Source: Acidimicrobiales bacterium (GTDB lineage: Bacteria > Actinomycetota > Acidimicrobiia > Acidimicrobiales > Aldehydirespiratoraceae). From it: 5,961 nt of DNA. The stretch spans positions 1 through 5,961 of the forward strand of contig BQJV01000220.1 of NCBI GenBank assembly GCA_021604885.1. The letters are read 5' to 3'. Every line of letters begins with the position of its first letter. Positions within the stretch are counted from its first letter, which is position 1. A program made the position numbers and the translations under genes. The notes beneath the pieces were generated by a model that had not been told where the DNA came from, did not search any database, and saw only the letters and a program-made list of their open reading frames with translations. This document shows positions 5,131 through 5,961 of the stretch, piece after piece.

Positions 5131-5960
5131 GCGTTCCCCTCCCGGGATTCGTGAAAGCACTTCTCGACAAAGCTGCGAATGGTCGGGATCGCCGTGTCCG
5201 GCTGGTCCCGGTAGGCGCCGTGACCACAATCGGCGAACCGGTGGAACTCCACGAGATCGGGCGGCAGCGCCGCGACGATCTCCTCCTGATCCTCGATCGG
5301 TGTGGTCGGATCGTCCTCGCCGCCGAGCACGAGCGTCGGACACGTGACCGCGCCGAGCGCGGGCAGGAAGTCCATCTCGTGGTACTCGCCACGGAAGAAG
5401 TCAAAGAGCGTCTCCAGCCGGTAGACGGTACGGGCCGAGCCGTCCGGGTCGCTGAAGTGCCGGTTGTAGGTCGACATCGCGTCCGTCATGAACGACCCGA
5501 GCGTCTCGTCGCCCGGGTCGTCGTAGAACGCATTCGCGGCGTCGACCGCGGCCTGACCGCCGAGGCGTTCGAACACCGCGATGTTGCGCTCCCGGTTCTT
5601 GCGGGCGGACGTGCTGGACAGGATCACGCCAGCCGGATGCTCGGGATGGCGGGTCATGTACGACATCGCGACCATCCCGCCGAAGGACTGGCCGAGGACG
5701 ATCGGCTTCTCGATCCCGAGCACGTCGCACACCGTGCGCACGTCGTCACCCCACTGGTCGAGGTTGCGCAGCTCGGGCGGACCGTCATCAGACCGGCCAT
5801 TCGCCCGATGATCGATGTAGACGCACTGCGCCATGTCGGTGAGCATCCGGAGCTCGGCCTTGAACGGGCTGTGGTCCATCCCGGGCCCGCCGTGCAGGAG
5901 GACGACGGTCGGCCGCCGCTCCATGCGATCGCCGTCGACCTCGTACTCGGGCCCGTCCAC
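5127..5960 (-). CDS. Alpha/beta hydrolase, prolyl aminopeptidase-like (S33), partial at right edge
   Basis: Serine hydrolase of the alpha/beta fold. The frame is open to the window edge. The first possible start in view is a GTG at 5960-5958, but the opening residues (V-D-G-P-E-Y-E-V-D-G-D) look like an internal beta-hairpin, so the true start is probably outside. Counting from that GTG there are 277 residues: H-G-G-P-G oxyanion motif at 23-27, D-H-R-A-N-G-R-S at 50-57 (the D-Q-R-G-x-G-x-S element of proline iminopeptidases), nucleophile S92 in G-Q-S-F-G-G, acid D217 in G-E-D-D-P-T-T-P, and H247 in C-G-H-G. The HGGPG motif is typical of S33 aminopeptidases, but related lactonases and C-C hydrolases share the frame, so the substrate is unproven. 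It overlaps the next gene by four bases, a sign of coupled translation. Confidence 0.88.
   Translation of the reverse strand: MDGPEYEVDGDRMERRPTVVLLHGGPGMDHSPFKAELRMLTDMAQCVYIDHRANGRSDDGPPELRNLDQWGDDVRTVCDVLGIEKPIVLGQSFGGMVAMSYMTRHPEHPAGVILSSTSARKNRERNIAVFERLGGQAAVDAANAFYDDPGDETLGSFMTDAMSTYNRHFSDPDGSARTVYRLETLFDFFRGEYHEMDFLPALGAVTCPTLVLGGEDDPTTPIEDQEEIVAALPPDLVEFHRFADCGHGAYRDQPDTAIPTIRSFVEKCFHESREGNA
5138..5142 (-). promoter_or_regulatory. Strong ribosome binding site GGAGG of the Asp-nucleophile hydrolase
   Basis: GGAGG on the - strand, seven bases before the ATG at 5130 and inside the 3' end of the upstream hydrolase gene. It is the best Shine-Dalgarno match in the window and fixes the start despite the overlapping frames. 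Confidence 0.7.
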
Positions 5961-5961
5961 G

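Noticed and set aside
4175..5404. A 409-codon - strand frame over the hydrolase region
   Set aside because: It is Arg-rich low-complexity sequence out of phase with two hydrolases that have complete catalytic motifs.

Overview
The window is GC-rich (strong G/C preference at third codon positions) and looks like ordinary chromosome from an actinobacterium. The evidence is a DUF222/HNH (13E12-type) nuclease gene, a ClpP closest in motif to actinobacterial ClpP1, a Gram-positive/actinobacterial LexA box and short or absent mRNA leaders. A lineage such as Acidimicrobiia is a guess from style only, since no marker here fixes it.

Layout, left to right: (1) an unrecognised acidic protein on the + strand, possibly cut by the left edge (2-580); (2) convergent to it, a DUF222-HNH endonuclease gene on the - strand (621-1823), with a perfect 16-bp LexA-type palindrome filling the spacer of its promoter (1833-1861); (3) a lone clpP (1956-2558, -), followed directly by a GC-rich hairpin; (4) a - strand pair of paralogous secreted lipoproteins (2626-3174 and 3184-4050), both with a lipobox and a six-cysteine domain; (5) divergent from these, a class II tRNA-Leu(UAG) on the + strand (4110-4193); (6) a probable 42-codon - strand gene (4213-4341); (7) two alpha/beta hydrolases on the - strand with an ATGA stop/start overlap (4378-5130 and 5127-5960), the upstream one probably running off the right edge.

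Functionally: the nuclease gene looks SOS-controlled. The two lipoproteins look translationally coupled and should be exported together. The two hydrolases look translationally coupled but differ in nucleophile, one Ser (prolyl-aminopeptidase-like) and one Asp (epoxide-hydrolase or haloalkane-dehalogenase-like). ClpP stands apart from its usual partners (clpP2, tig, clpX) within this window. There is no sign of a CRISPR array, insertion sequence, prophage or integron, and no gene-free stretch over 300 bases; the longest, about 130 bases (1824-1955), holds the SOS promoter and the post-clpP hairpin. The observations most worth pursuing are the SOS-controlled HNH gene with its start-site consequence, and the six-cysteine lipoprotein family.
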